Part shown: piece after piece, positions 34,956 to 44,262 of the stretch
Layout: each line of letters opens with the position of its first letter
Position numbering within the stretch: the stretch's first letter is position 1
Assembly (NCBI GenBank): GCA_964549375.1
Contig: CAZJWF010000001.1
Coordinates: 1-64,000 of the forward strand
DNA: 64,000 nucleotides
Source of the DNA: JAHDDY01 sp964549375
GTDB taxonomy: Bacteria > Pseudomonadota > Alphaproteobacteria > Rhodobacterales > Rhodobacteraceae
Direction of reading: 5' to 3'
The notes under the pieces: model-generated
The model's database searches: none
The model's input: only the letters and a program-made list of their open reading frames with translations
What the model was told of the DNA's origin: nothing
Translations under genes and position numbers: made by a program

Positions 34956-35967
34956 GGTCGTACACTACTTCTAGCGACTCTTTCGGCGCCGCATTCTTGC
35001 CGCGCATATCGGCGTCGGTCGCAGGTTCCAGTACAAAATTTGCACCGGTTTCAGAAGCCGAGAAGAGACCTAGCAACTCATCTTGCGTCAAAGGAGTCGG
35101 ACGCAGAGGCGGGGCACCAGCAACATTTTCGGCCAGCTCCGCAAACAGGCCTCCCCATTGCGTCTCATCAGTGCCGACAATCTTATAATTCGCCGATTTC
35201 TTACGCAGATCATCGTCTTGTGGAATTGACGCAAGGATTGGAATGTCCACTGCCTCCGCAAAGGCCTGCGCTTCGCCAGTTCCGTCGTCTTTGTTGATGA
35301 CGATTCCGGCGACGCCGACATTGCCCCCCATCTTACGAAAGTAATCAACCGCCGAGCACACATTATTGGCGACGTAAAGCGATTGCAGATCATTTGATCC
35401 GACCACTATTACCTTTTGCGCCATGTCCCGCGCAATCGGCAGGCCAAAGCCACCGCACACCACATCCCCGAGGAAGTCGAGCAAGACGTAATCAAAATCC
35501 CAATCGTGGAACCCGAGTTTTTCCAACAGCTCAAAGCCATGAATGATGCCGCGTCCTCCGCAGCCTCGACCGACTTCCGGCCCACCCAACTCCATCGCAA
35601 AGACGCCGTTACGCTTGAAGCAAACATCGCCGATCTGAACTTCTTCTCCGGCAAGTTTTTTCTTCGTCGAGGTTTCAATAATGGTCGGGCACGCCTTGCC
35701 GCCGAACAACAGCGACGTCGTGTCAGACTTCGGATCACAGCCGATCAGCAAGACCCGCTTGCCTTGCTCCGCCATCATATGACTTAGGTTTGCGAGGGTG
35801 AATGATTTACCAATCCCGCCCTTCCCATAAATCGCAATGATCTGAGTTTTCTTCGTCGGTTCGGCGATGGGTACTTCCATCGTGGGTTCGCTTGCCGCCT
35901 CGTCGCGCAGACGCTCGTGATGGTCTTCCAGCGTGTCAGAACGAAGGTTGGGAACATCGAGGCTCAT
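34948..35967 (-). CDS. bchX: Chlorophyllide a reductase iron protein BchX
   Basis: NifH-like ATPase feeding electrons to BchYZ. P-loop GKGGIGKS at 48-55; cluster cysteines C136 (GRGCGGRG) and C171 (DVVCGGFG). 339 residues; the first 40 are a charged extension typical of BchX compared with BchL. It overlaps bchC by 4 bp. The C-terminus ends EVVYDHV. Confidence 0.97.
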   Translation of the reverse strand: MSLDVPNLRSDTLEDHHERLRDEAASEPTMEVPIAEPTKKTQIIAIYGKGGIGKSFTLANLSHMMAEQGKRVLLIGCDPKSDTTSLLFGGKACPTIIETSTKKKLAGEEVQIGDVCFKRNGVFAMELGGPEVGRGCGGRGIIHGFELLEKLGFHDWDFDYVLLDFLGDVVCGGFGLPIARDMAQKVIVVGSNDLQSLYVANNVCSAVDYFRKMGGNVGVAGIVINKDDGTGEAQAFAEAVDIPILASIPQDDDLRKKSANYKIVGTDETQWGGLFAELAENVAGAPPLRPTPLTQDELLGLFSASETGANFVLEPATDADMRGKNAAPKESLEVVYDHV

Positions 35968-36905
35968 GCAGAGGCCCTCCAGTCGAGGATCATTTTCAAA
36001 CAGGTGGAGTCAGAGAAGGCAGTCGCATAAGCGTCCGATGCTGCATTTGCGTCAGCGGTGTGTGTGATCAGACCATCGAGCGACAATGCGCCATTGTCGA
36101 TCAACTCTCGAGTCGCGATCATGTCGACCTTGTTCCACTCAGCGGCAATCCGAAAACGCGCCTCTTTCATAAAGGCGGGCGGAAACGCGAAACTGAGCGG
36201 CTCTGAATAAAACCCGGCCAGCACGATCTCGCCACCCTTGGCTAAACGTCCAACCAGCGTGTTGAGCAAGCCGGAATCGCCGCTGCAATCATAGATGCAG
36301 CGATAGTCGCGACGCTCATCAGTTTCGGGATCAATCACCGTGTACCCATTCGCGTTGGCACGCCGATTTGCCGATGTCTCCCAAACCACCGGCGCGGCTC
36401 CGCCAGCTGTCAAGGTCAATCGCGCCATCAAGCGGCCTAAGACGCCATGTCCAACAATCAGATCTGGCAACGGCGTATTTACCCCGGCCAGCGCGTGACG
36501 TGCCGTCGCCGCCAAGGCAACCAAAGCGGCCTGACTCCCTAACCCGGCATCCAGCGGAATGACACGATCAGCGCCGGTGACAATGCGAGAGGACGCGCCG
36601 CCAAACAGACTTTTGACATTCTTGGTACAGGTCGCTCCCGGAACAAAAACCGTGTCACCGACGGATAAGGCACTGCCCCTTGGCGCTTCCACGACTTCGC
36701 CAGACGCTTCGTAGCCGGGGATCAACGGATAGCCCATTCCAGGAAACGAAGGCATACTTCCCGACCAGAACAGCTTCTCAGTTCCAGCAGAAATTCCCGA
36801 ATAATGAACATCGACAACCAGATCATCTTGGGTGGGATCGTTCAACTCGACGGTTTGAATGCCGAGCTGCTTTGGCCCTTCAAGGACAACCGCATTCGCG
36901 CGCAT
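35964..36905 (-). CDS. bchC: 3-hydroxyethyl bacteriochlorophyllide dehydrogenase BchC
   Basis: Zinc-type alcohol dehydrogenase family enzyme oxidising the C3 hydroxyethyl to the acetyl group of bacteriochlorophyll a. Contains YSGISAGTEKLFWSGSMP, GYEASGEVVEAP and the nucleotide-binding run LIVGHGVLGRLMARLTLTAGG. 313 residues from the ATG at 36905, which has GGGAGGA 6 nt upstream; the reading frame extends further upstream without a better start. First gene of bchCXYZ-puf-dxs. Confidence 0.95.
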   Translation of the reverse strand: MRANAVVLEGPKQLGIQTVELNDPTQDDLVVDVHYSGISAGTEKLFWSGSMPSFPGMGYPLIPGYEASGEVVEAPRGSALSVGDTVFVPGATCTKNVKSLFGGASSRIVTGADRVIPLDAGLGSQAALVALAATARHALAGVNTPLPDLIVGHGVLGRLMARLTLTAGGAAPVVWETSANRRANANGYTVIDPETDERRDYRCIYDCSGDSGLLNTLVGRLAKGGEIVLAGFYSEPLSFAFPPAFMKEARFRIAAEWNKVDMIATRELIDNGALSLDGLITHTADANAASDAYATAFSDSTCLKMILDWRASA

Positions 36906-36967
36906 TCCGATCCTCCCACATTCCCCAGACCGCACCTTTCTTTCGTGACTCAAAGGCACTGGCTGTG

Positions 36968-37011
36968 TGTCAGTTTAATTGGACATTTTGTATTGTCAAT
37001 TTTTCGATACA
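36968..37011. promoter_or_regulatory. Pair of PpsR/CrtJ operators 8 bp apart, bchC promoter
   Basis: Two exact TGT-N12-ACA palindromes: TGTCAGTTTAATTGGACA (36968-36985) and TGTCAATTTTTCGATACA (36994-37011), separated by 8 bp, the same spacing known for CrtJ at the Rhodobacter capsulatus bchC promoter. They lie between crtF and bchC, 63 bp upstream of the bchC ATG. Cooperative repression of the bchC-puf operon is the expected role. Confidence 0.92.
36972..36999 (-). promoter_or_regulatory. Sigma70-type promoter of bchC embedded in the PpsR sites
   Basis: On the minus strand, TTGACA (36994-36999) and TAAACT (36972-36977) are 16 bp apart. The -35 lies in the distal operator and the -10 in the proximal one, so bound PpsR would exclude polymerase. 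The predicted leader to the ATG is about 60 nt. Confidence 0.65.
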
Positions 37012-37021
37012 TTTTTCTGTA

Positions 37022-38191
37022 TCAAGTATTGCCGAATTTTTCCGCCGTCAGGACATTTGTGACGAAGGCCGTGTCGGTGGCGTGCGAACGGATCGCCATA
37101 AATCCTGCTTCCGCCAGCAATTCGGTATGCCGCGCTGCAGAGCGAGGTCGCCCCGTCGTCATTGCCATCGTATAGAATCCAAAATAGGCGTCCCCCGCCT
37201 TCGTCGGCCTGTTGCCTCCAGACATCGGTTCGGAGATCAATAACCGTCCTCCAGCAGGCAGCGCATCAAAGACGGATTTCAACACCATGCGGACAGTCGA
37301 GTCGTCGTGATCATAGAGCACGCGGATCAAGCTGATCGCATCCGCACCGACGGGCAGCGGGTCATCCAGAAAACTCCCGCCAACCACTGAAACGCGATCG
37401 GCCAGCCCAGCGCCCGCCAAATGTCGCTCCGCTTCGGTTGTCACAGATGGCAAATCAAACAGCGTCAACGCCATATCGTCATAGTGGCTCGCCACCTCCG
37501 ACAAAAACGCGCCCGTACCGCCACCCACATCCAACAGATGCGAGACGCCTTTCAGCGAAACCGCGCGCAACGTCTGAACCGCAACAATCTGCTGCGATGT
37601 CGCCATAAGCTCTGAATACGTCTTTGCAGTTTCCACCGGCAGGGCGTGCGTTTCCTTGCCGCCAACATAGGGCCAGTATTGCGCGAGCTGCGTGTCAACC
37701 TCGCCGCGCATCAACGCTTCAGGATATGCGAGATCTTGATAGAACATCCGATGATGCCGGATCATCAACTCTAATCCCGGCACACCAATCACCGCCGCCC
37801 CGACACGGCCCAAGGCATAACGCCCATCGCTTTGGCGCGACAGCAAATCGAGCGACGCAGCCGCCTGGCAAAGCACAATCATGCGGGCGGGGTCGACACT
37901 TTTCCCTCGGGCGGTAATGTCTGGATCAATCGGTTCGCTCTGCGCCATACGCAAGAGGTCGAACTCGACACAGGCCAATAGGGTCTGCGAATACACAAAC
38001 CCGGCCACCAAATCATAGACTTCTTCGGCAGAGCGACGGGACACGGCGCGGGTGAGCGGGAAACGACTCGCCCATTCTTGAAATTTCGGATTGGCAATCT
38101 TGGCGTTGCGCCAATCCAGATAGATGCGGGACAGGCGACCATAGGCCCGCCCGAACATCGACGCGCCGTCCAGATGTGACGCATCTGTCAC
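37022..38191 (-). CDS. crtF: Demethylspheroidene/hydroxycarotenoid O-methyltransferase CrtF
   Basis: Methylates the 1-hydroxyl group of acyclic carotenoids on the way to spheroidene. SAM motif LLDVGGGTGAFLSEVASHYD at about residues 215-234, then GADAISLIRVLYDHDD and LLISEPMSGG. The N-terminal FQEWASRFPLTRAVSRRSAEEVYDL-type stretch (read around residues 37-60) is characteristic of CrtF. 389 residues; overlaps crtE by 4 bp. Its stop lies 11 bp from the bchC operators, so transcription from crtE may read on into bchC. Confidence 0.94.
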   Translation of the reverse strand: MTDASHLDGASMFGRAYGRLSRIYLDWRNAKIANPKFQEWASRFPLTRAVSRRSAEEVYDLVAGFVYSQTLLACVEFDLLRMAQSEPIDPDITARGKSVDPARMIVLCQAAASLDLLSRQSDGRYALGRVGAAVIGVPGLELMIRHHRMFYQDLAYPEALMRGEVDTQLAQYWPYVGGKETHALPVETAKTYSELMATSQQIVAVQTLRAVSLKGVSHLLDVGGGTGAFLSEVASHYDDMALTLFDLPSVTTEAERHLAGAGLADRVSVVGGSFLDDPLPVGADAISLIRVLYDHDDSTVRMVLKSVFDALPAGGRLLISEPMSGGNRPTKAGDAYFGFYTMAMTTGRPRSAARHTELLAEAGFMAIRSHATDTAFVTNVLTAEKFGNT

Positions 38192-39060
38192 GCGACCGTG
38201 CGGGTAACACCGACGGGCACGAGCCGCTCCGCCTGATATCGCACAATCGCTTGCAAAGTCGCTTCACCCTCGCAAGGCGGAATCGCATCGATTGCACCTT
38301 CAAGGATCGTGTCGAGTTTTTTCACCGCACCCTCAACACCAAAATGTGCCACCGCATTAGGGCGCTCGTGTACGGCATCTTGTCCTGCGGGCTTGCCCAG
38401 TTCTTTCGTATCAAGCAGGGCATCGCGCAGGTCATCGGCGACCTGAAACGCCTCACCAATTTTTGCGCCGAGGGTTTCCCACGGTGCCGGGTCTTCGCCC
38501 ATACATCGCGCGCCCATCCGCGTCGCCGCGACAAACAACGCTCCAGTTTTGGCTCGATGGTAAGCAGACAAATCCACGTCGTCTTCACTTTCCCACCCCT
38601 GCCCGGCACAAATCCCATTCGGCGTGCCGGTCGCTGTCGCCAAATCAACAATCAGGTTGTTGGTCCGGATTGGATTGCGCGCAGAGCATAAGGCAAGCGC
38701 CTCGAAGGCGGCCACGATCAGCGCATCCCCGGCAAGGACAGCAAGTGGCTCGCCAAAGGCGGCATGAACCGACGGCTTCCCGCGCCGCAAATTCGCATCG
38801 TCAAAACAAGGCAAATCATCATGCACAAGGCTCGCACAGTGGATCAACTCAATCGCTGCCGCCGTTGCCGAGGCCAATTCCGATTCGTCCCGATCACCAC
38901 ACGCATGAGCAACCGCAAGGCATAGTTGAGGTCGCACCCGCGCGCCGCCATCGAGTACAGCATGGCGTAACGCATTGCTTAATTGAGGAGGTGAAGGCTT
39001 TTCCGTTGCCCGGTCCAAGGCAGCAATAAGCGCGATTTCGATTCTGTCGTCATCCGCCAT
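38188..39060 (-). CDS. crtE: Geranylgeranyl diphosphate synthase CrtE
   Basis: Polyprenyl synthetase making GGPP for carotenoids and bacteriochlorophyll. First aspartate-rich motif DDLPCFDD at 81-88, followed by RRGKPSVH; second motif FQVADDLRD in the last third. 290 residues. The ATG has AGGGA about 7 nt upstream and lies 21 bp from the PpsR operator pair shared with crtD. Confidence 0.95.
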   Translation of the reverse strand: MADDDRIEIALIAALDRATEKPSPPQLSNALRHAVLDGGARVRPQLCLAVAHACGDRDESELASATAAAIELIHCASLVHDDLPCFDDANLRRGKPSVHAAFGEPLAVLAGDALIVAAFEALALCSARNPIRTNNLIVDLATATGTPNGICAGQGWESEDDVDLSAYHRAKTGALFVAATRMGARCMGEDPAPWETLGAKIGEAFQVADDLRDALLDTKELGKPAGQDAVHERPNAVAHFGVEGAVKKLDTILEGAIDAIPPCEGEATLQAIVRYQAERLVPVGVTRTVA

Positions 39061-39081
39061 GATTGCTTCCCTGCGTGATTA

Positions 39082-39125
39082 TGTAGCAATTCTTAGACAA
39101 AAATTAATGTCTAAAAAACTGGACA
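39082..39125. promoter_or_regulatory. Pair of PpsR/CrtJ operators 8 bp apart between crtE and crtD
   Basis: Two exact TGT-N12-ACA palindromes, TGTAGCAATTCTTAGACA (39082-39099) and TGTCTAAAAAACTGGACA (39108-39125), with an 8-bp gap, in the 117-bp divergent region. One repressor complex could shut both crtEF and crtDC. The repeat of the 8-bp spacing seen at bchC supports true operators rather than chance. Confidence 0.92.
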
Positions 39126-39177
39126 CAATCTTCCCCGAAGTCAATAGTCTCAACACAAATCGGGAGATCGGCGGCGA

Positions 39178-40761
39178 ATGGCACAATCAAAATCGAAGAA
39201 GATTGTCATTATCGGCGCAGGAATTGGCGGACTCTCCGCCGCCGTTGAACTGGCTGCCGCTGGAATGGACGTCGAAGTTATCGAACAAGCCTACACCCCC
39301 GGCGGCAAGGTGCGGCAATTCCCAAGCGACGCCGGTCCGGTCGACGCGGGACCAACCGTCCTAACCATGCGCTCCGTATTCGACGATCTTTTTTCCCGCG
39401 CGGGTGCGCGGTTCGATGAGCATGTAACGCTCAACGCTGAATCCATTCTGGCGCGTCATTGGTGGCAAGACGGCTCTAGCCTCGACCTCTTCGCTGATCC
39501 CGCCGAAAGCGCCAATGTCATTGCGGACTTTGCCGGGCGCGAGGCACGGCAAGAATTTATCGCCTTCTCGAAAAAGACGCGACGTCTTTTCGATGCTTTC
39601 AACGAACCCGTCATGCAAAGCGCGGCACCGGAATTGGCTGTGCTCGGCAAAACAGTCCTACGCGATTTCAGGCAATTGCTTCCTGCGATGGCACCGATGC
39701 AGACCCTTGCGGCAAGTTTGGAGAAAAATTTCAGCGACCCGCGCCTGCGACAGTTATTCGGGCGCTACGCGACCTATGTCGGCGGTTCTCCTTTTGCCTC
39801 CCCCGCGCTCTTGTCTTTGATTTGGGATGTCGAATCGCGCGGTGTATGGCGCGTAAAAGGTGGAATGCGAAAGCTCGCGAAAGCGTTGGAAAAGGTTGCG
39901 ACCGAGCGCGGCGCGCAATTCAGATACGGCACAAAAGTTGAGACCATCACGATGGCGCGGCGCCGAGTCACTGGTGTCACTCTCGAATCGGGGGAGCGGA
40001 TCGACGCGCCGCGCGTTTTGTTCAACGGTGATCCCGCTGCACTCTCCCGCGGTTTGTTGGGCGATGGCGTCATACGGTCGGTCAAACACTCAGGCACCGC
40101 TCCTCGCTCGCTATCAGCCTACGTTTGGGCCTTTGCCGCAAAACCATCGGGCGTCGATTTGCGCCATCACAATGTCTTCTTCGGTGAAGAGCAGCGCCGC
40201 GAATTTGACGCCCTCACGCGCGGCAAAATGCCAGACGACCCCACCCTTTACGTCTGCGCGCAAGATCGCGGAGACGGCACAACGCCCCCTGAAACCGAGC
40301 GCTTCGAGATCATCATGAACGGCGCACCGCTTCGCGACGAAGCAAAACCCAATCTTGAGGAGTTCACAGAATGTCAGACGCGAACTTTTCAGACTTTGCA
40401 GCGCATGAACCTGAATTTCGACGTGATCCCGAAGCGCATATCACTGATAACGCCGAGCGACTTCGCGGCTCGGTTCCCGGCGTCCGACGGTTCACTTTAC
40501 GGGCGCAGCCCGCAGGGGATGAGGGCGACTTTCCAGCGACCCACGACGCGCAGCCGCATATCGGGGCTTTATCTGGCCGGGGGCGGCGTTCATCCGGGCG
40601 CGGGTCTGCCTATGTCGAGCCTTTCAGGACAGCATGCGGCCGCGGCGATCATAATGGACCATGCTTCGACATCGCGGTTCCCCCGAACGGCTATGCCTGG
40701 TGGTACGTCGACGGCATCTCCGATGATGGCGAACGGGCCATCTCAATCATCGGGTTCATAG
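39178..40761 (+). CDS. crtD: Methoxyneurosporene (hydroxycarotenoid) dehydrogenase CrtD
   Basis: FAD-dependent carotenoid C-3,4 desaturase. Rossmann motif VIIGAGIGGLSAAVELAAAG at residues 10-29; C-terminal FAD motif GLYLAGGGVHPGAGLPMSSLSGQHAA about 460-485. 527 residues; the last 40 or so (rich in S, T, P) read across the conserved start of crtC in another frame and are probably not structured. The ATG is preceded by GGGAGATCGGCGGCGA. First gene of the crtDC unit. Confidence 0.94.
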   Translation: MAQSKSKKIVIIGAGIGGLSAAVELAAAGMDVEVIEQAYTPGGKVRQFPSDAGPVDAGPTVLTMRSVFDDLFSRAGARFDEHVTLNAESILARHWWQDGSSLDLFADPAESANVIADFAGREARQEFIAFSKKTRRLFDAFNEPVMQSAAPELAVLGKTVLRDFRQLLPAMAPMQTLAASLEKNFSDPRLRQLFGRYATYVGGSPFASPALLSLIWDVESRGVWRVKGGMRKLAKALEKVATERGAQFRYGTKVETITMARRRVTGVTLESGERIDAPRVLFNGDPAALSRGLLGDGVIRSVKHSGTAPRSLSAYVWAFAAKPSGVDLRHHNVFFGEEQRREFDALTRGKMPDDPTLYVCAQDRGDGTTPPETERFEIIMNGAPLRDEAKPNLEEFTECQTRTFQTLQRMNLNFDVIPKRISLITPSDFAARFPASDGSLYGRSPQGMRATFQRPTTRSRISGLYLAGGGVHPGAGLPMSSLSGQHAAAAIIMDHASTSRFPRTAMPGGTSTASPMMANGPSQSSGS

Positions 40762-41588
40762 GATCAGTTTTCTCGCCGTGGTATCGTTGGGCAGGTCGCA
40801 AGAACCCGGAAGATCATTGCTGTCTGAACGTCGTCACCTATGGACGCGGAGGACGTTGGACGATGACCGAGCGCGGTGCGTCGGCCCTACGCTTGTCGGA
40901 AACGCAAATGCAGATCGGCCCCAGCAACATGACATGGGACGGCAAGTCTCTGATTATCGACGTCAATGAGATGACGACCCCGCATCTTGGAAAGCTGCAA
41001 GGCCAAATTCGCCTGCACCCCAGCGGCATCACGAATATCGAAGTTCCACTGAAAGACGATGGATCGCACGTCTGGCGACCTTTTGCTCCAACCGCCCGTA
41101 TCGACGTAGACCTCAATCGCAAAGGCTGGCAATGGTCGGGTCACGGCTACTTCGACGCCAATTTCGGTACTGCCGCGCTCGAAGACGACTTCTCTTATTG
41201 GACGTGGAGCCGGATGCCGGTAGAGAGCGGTTCCGCCGCGTTCTACGATGCTGAACGGCGTGACGGATCATCGCTCTCGGTCGCCTTGAAGTTCGCAGAA
41301 AATGGCGATGTCGCGCCGATGATCGCGCCACCGAAACAGCGCCTCTCGCGCTCTCTTTGGACAGTACGGAGGGAAACGCGCAGCGATGAGGGTAGCGACC
41401 CACGACAAGTCAAAGCTATGCTCGACGCGCCATTCTACACCCGCTCTGTTGTACGAACCGGTATTCACGGCGAAGACACCACGGGCGTCCATGAAGCCCT
41501 TGACCTCAACCGCTTTGCATCTCCGCTGCTAAAACCGATGCTGGCGGTGCGGGTACCAAGACGGTCGAAATGGACGTTCCCAGCTTAA
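40371..41588 (+). CDS. crtC: Hydroxyneurosporene synthase (carotenoid 1,2-hydratase) CrtC
   Basis: Adds water across the 1,2 double bond of acyclic carotenoids. The conserved part starts near residue 97 (FDIAVPPNGYAWWYVDG), then FIGSVFSPWYRWAGR, LNVVTYGRGGRWTMTERGA, and the C-terminal LDLNRFASPLLKPMLAVRVPR. The first roughly 95 residues have no resemblance to CrtC and are encoded in crtD in another frame. Yet the frame holds no ATG, GTG, TTG or CTG between 40371 and the conserved region, and the ATG at 40371 has GAGGAG about 9 nt upstream, so this 405-residue form is the only conventional reading. Confidence 0.88.
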   Translation: MSDANFSDFAAHEPEFRRDPEAHITDNAERLRGSVPGVRRFTLRAQPAGDEGDFPATHDAQPHIGALSGRGRRSSGRGSAYVEPFRTACGRGDHNGPCFDIAVPPNGYAWWYVDGISDDGERAISIIGFIGSVFSPWYRWAGRKNPEDHCCLNVVTYGRGGRWTMTERGASALRLSETQMQIGPSNMTWDGKSLIIDVNEMTTPHLGKLQGQIRLHPSGITNIEVPLKDDGSHVWRPFAPTARIDVDLNRKGWQWSGHGYFDANFGTAALEDDFSYWTWSRMPVESGSAAFYDAERRDGSSLSVALKFAENGDVAPMIAPPKQRLSRSLWTVRRETRSDEGSDPRQVKAMLDAPFYTRSVVRTGIHGEDTTGVHEALDLNRFASPLLKPMLAVRVPRRSKWTFPA

Positions 41589-41590
41589 TG

Positions 41591-42616
41591 CTATGAGGCC
41601 TGCGCACGATCCCGCTGTTCAAGCTGCGCAAGGATAGCGACCACCGCGCCACCACGTCCCTCGCCCCATCCATCCGATGCGACGCCCTGTTTCGACGCTC
41701 CAGCCTCCACCAGAAAGGCGACCTCTGGCAAAGGCCGCGCATGGAGCACGGAGGATTGCGGCAGCACCGCACTTCCAAAAGTCCGCAACAGCGACAGCCC
41801 CAGCAATCCAATTTTCTCTCGACCTGATGTGCGGGCACGTTGACTGATCGAGTCATACCTCGCTTGCCGCACCTTATCGCCGATCCCCGCATAGATGAAC
41901 CGCGCGCCATAAATGCCGGGGCGCGAGCGGAAGGGCAGGCGCGAAATTCCGGCTTCCGAGCGGATATAAAGCCGCCGCGCCTCGACCAGCAACCGCCGCG
42001 TCATTTCGCAGATTTCCGGTGTAACCTCTGGATTGGCGAGAAACGCCTCAGGCTCAACGCCCAACTCCGCCATCCAGTCCAAAGGCAAGTAGAGCCGCCG
42101 TTCGCGCGCATCTTCGCCCACATCCCGCGCAATATTCGTCAACTGCATCGCAACGCCAAGATCACAAGCCCGCGCCAGCGCATCCGCCTCACGCACCCCC
42201 ATCAACACACACATCATTGCCCCAACCGCAGAGGCAACCCGCGCCGAATAATCTCGCAGCTCAGACAAACTGGCATAGCGCCGATCCGTCGCGTCCCATG
42301 CCAAGCCTTCCAACAAAGCCTCTGGGTATTCACGCGGCATATCGAAATCATGGATCATCGCCGTGAAGGCCCGATCCGCTGGGGCATCTCGCGGCGTACC
42401 TTTATACGCCAGATCAAGCCGATCCCGCAGCGACAGCACCGCGGCCGCCTTCGCATCGCTTAGGTCAACCGCGTCATCGGCCAAACGGCAAAAGGCATAA
42501 AGCGCCATCGCAGGGTCCGCGACATTGCGTGGCAACAATTTCGAGGCCGCATAAAATGACCGCGAGCCATGCTCAATTGCGCGGCGACATTCCGCCAGAT
42601 CATGAGGGTCTATCAT
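41591..42616 (-). CDS. crtB: Phytoene synthase CrtB
   Basis: Condenses two GGPP to 15-cis-phytoene. The two aspartate motifs are DDAVD at 47-51 (YAFCRLADDAVDLSD) and the DVGED run in QLTNIARDVGEDARERRLYLP; YSARVASAVGAMMCVLMG lies before it. 341 residues. Overlaps crtI by 4 bp at its start; ends only 2 bp from the crtC stop on the opposite strand. Confidence 0.96.
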   Translation of the reverse strand: MIDPHDLAECRRAIEHGSRSFYAASKLLPRNVADPAMALYAFCRLADDAVDLSDAKAAAVLSLRDRLDLAYKGTPRDAPADRAFTAMIHDFDMPREYPEALLEGLAWDATDRRYASLSELRDYSARVASAVGAMMCVLMGVREADALARACDLGVAMQLTNIARDVGEDARERRLYLPLDWMAELGVEPEAFLANPEVTPEICEMTRRLLVEARRLYIRSEAGISRLPFRSRPGIYGARFIYAGIGDKVRQARYDSISQRARTSGREKIGLLGLSLLRTFGSAVLPQSSVLHARPLPEVAFLVEAGASKQGVASDGWGEGRGGAVVAILAQLEQRDRAQAS

Positions 42617-44193
42617 ACGCCAACCCGCTCCGCATCGGGCACGAGCTTTGCCAGAACCTCCGCCGAAGAAACGACCCCCGGCAAGCCCGCACCGGGATGA
42701 GTTCCCGCCCCAGCAAGATACAGCCCACTCGCCTCTTCAGAGACATTATGAGGTCGAAACCACGCGCTTTGCAGGATGCGCGGTTCGATCGAAAAGCCTG
42801 ATCCATATGGGCTAAGGTACCGATCCTGAAAGTCCAGCGGCGTCATGATATAGCTGGCGGACACATGCTCACCCAACCCCGGCAACATTTTATCTTCAAG
42901 AAACGCCTGCACTTTCTGACGATAGGGTTCGGCCTCCGCCTGCCAATCCACCGCGTCATCGAAGCCCAGATGAGGCACAGGCGACAGCGCATAGAACGTA
43001 TCGTCCCCTTCCGGCGCGCAGCTCGGATCGGTCACGCTCGGGCGATGAACATAAAGGCTCATGTCATCGCATAATTTGCCCTTGATGAAGATGTCCCGCA
43101 CCAGCCCCTTATAACGCGGCCCCGACAGGATCGTGTGGTGGCCAACATCTGACCATTTATCGCGCGTGTCTTTGGTGCCGAAGTACCAGATAAACAGCCC
43201 CATAGACCAACGCCGCCCCGCCAGTTTTTTCGGTGTCCACCGACGTTTTGGACTGTTTCGCATTAGATGGTCATAAGTATGCCCAGCATCCGCATTCGAA
43301 ACGACGACCGGTGCAGAAAGGCTGTGACCCGATTTCAGTTTTACGCCCTTGGCGACACCGCCCTCGACGACGATTTCATCAACCTCTTCGTTGAGGCGCA
43401 CGCGCCCACCCTGTTTGCGAACAACCTTGGCCATTGCCTCGGCAATCGCACTGACCCCGCCCATCGCATAGTGAACGCCAAACTCTTTCTCCAGGTGCGA
43501 AACGAGCGTGTACATTGAGGTGACGTGGAACGGATCGCCGCCAATGAACAGCGGATGAAAACTCAGCGCCATCCGCAATCGCTCATCCTTAAAGCGTTTT
43601 GCGGCATGGGCATAGACAGAACGATCCGCGCGATACCAAGCAAAGATTGGCAGAACTTTGATTAATTCCCACAGTTCGTTCATCGGGCGACGGCCCAAGT
43701 TCTCAAACCCGAACGTATAGCGCGCCTCCGCATCTTTCACGATGCGATCATATCCGGGCAAGTCGTCGGGCGATAAGCGCTTTACCTCCGCCCGCATATC
43801 CTCATGCACCGCGCGGGCGGAAAAATGCGAACCGTCGGGAAATCGGATCGTGTAGAATGGATCAAGTGGGCGCAAATCGACATCATCGTCGAAGCAATGC
43901 CCTGTCGCCGTCCACAATTCCCGAAAGCAATCCGGTACGGTAACGATGGTCGGGCCGAGATCAAATCGGTGCCCGTCCATCGTGATGGCCGTCCCCCGAC
44001 CTCCAACACTGTCCAGTCGATCAATCACTTCAACCCGATAACCTTTTGCGCCGAGCCGCATTGCCGAGGCCAAACCACCCAGTCCCGCACCAATAACCAC
44101 GGCACGCGGCCTGCGGTCATCTACGCCATTAACTAATTGATTTAAATTATCTAAACTCGGATTTTCGGTATAAGGCTCCGTGGTTTTCAGCAT
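42613..44193 (-). CDS. crtI: Phytoene desaturase CrtI
   Basis: FAD-dependent desaturase converting phytoene to neurosporene or lycopene. Rossmann motif VVIGAGLGGLASAMRLGAKG near residues 33-52; C-terminal GLYLAGAGTHPGAGLPGVVSSAEV. 526 residues from the ATG at 44193, which follows AGGAGGGG at 4 nt; the frame extends further upstream into the control region but without a good start. It is divergent from crtA with a single PpsR palindrome between them. Confidence 0.96.
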   Translation of the reverse strand: MLKTTEPYTENPSLDNLNQLVNGVDDRRPRAVVIGAGLGGLASAMRLGAKGYRVEVIDRLDSVGGRGTAITMDGHRFDLGPTIVTVPDCFRELWTATGHCFDDDVDLRPLDPFYTIRFPDGSHFSARAVHEDMRAEVKRLSPDDLPGYDRIVKDAEARYTFGFENLGRRPMNELWELIKVLPIFAWYRADRSVYAHAAKRFKDERLRMALSFHPLFIGGDPFHVTSMYTLVSHLEKEFGVHYAMGGVSAIAEAMAKVVRKQGGRVRLNEEVDEIVVEGGVAKGVKLKSGHSLSAPVVVSNADAGHTYDHLMRNSPKRRWTPKKLAGRRWSMGLFIWYFGTKDTRDKWSDVGHHTILSGPRYKGLVRDIFIKGKLCDDMSLYVHRPSVTDPSCAPEGDDTFYALSPVPHLGFDDAVDWQAEAEPYRQKVQAFLEDKMLPGLGEHVSASYIMTPLDFQDRYLSPYGSGFSIEPRILQSAWFRPHNVSEEASGLYLAGAGTHPGAGLPGVVSSAEVLAKLVPDAERVGV

Positions 44194-44262
44194 CACATCA
44201 CCCCTCCTAGAGCCAAGCCGCGTTGGTCGCGGTGAATTTAGACTTCCATAAAGGGGCAATGA

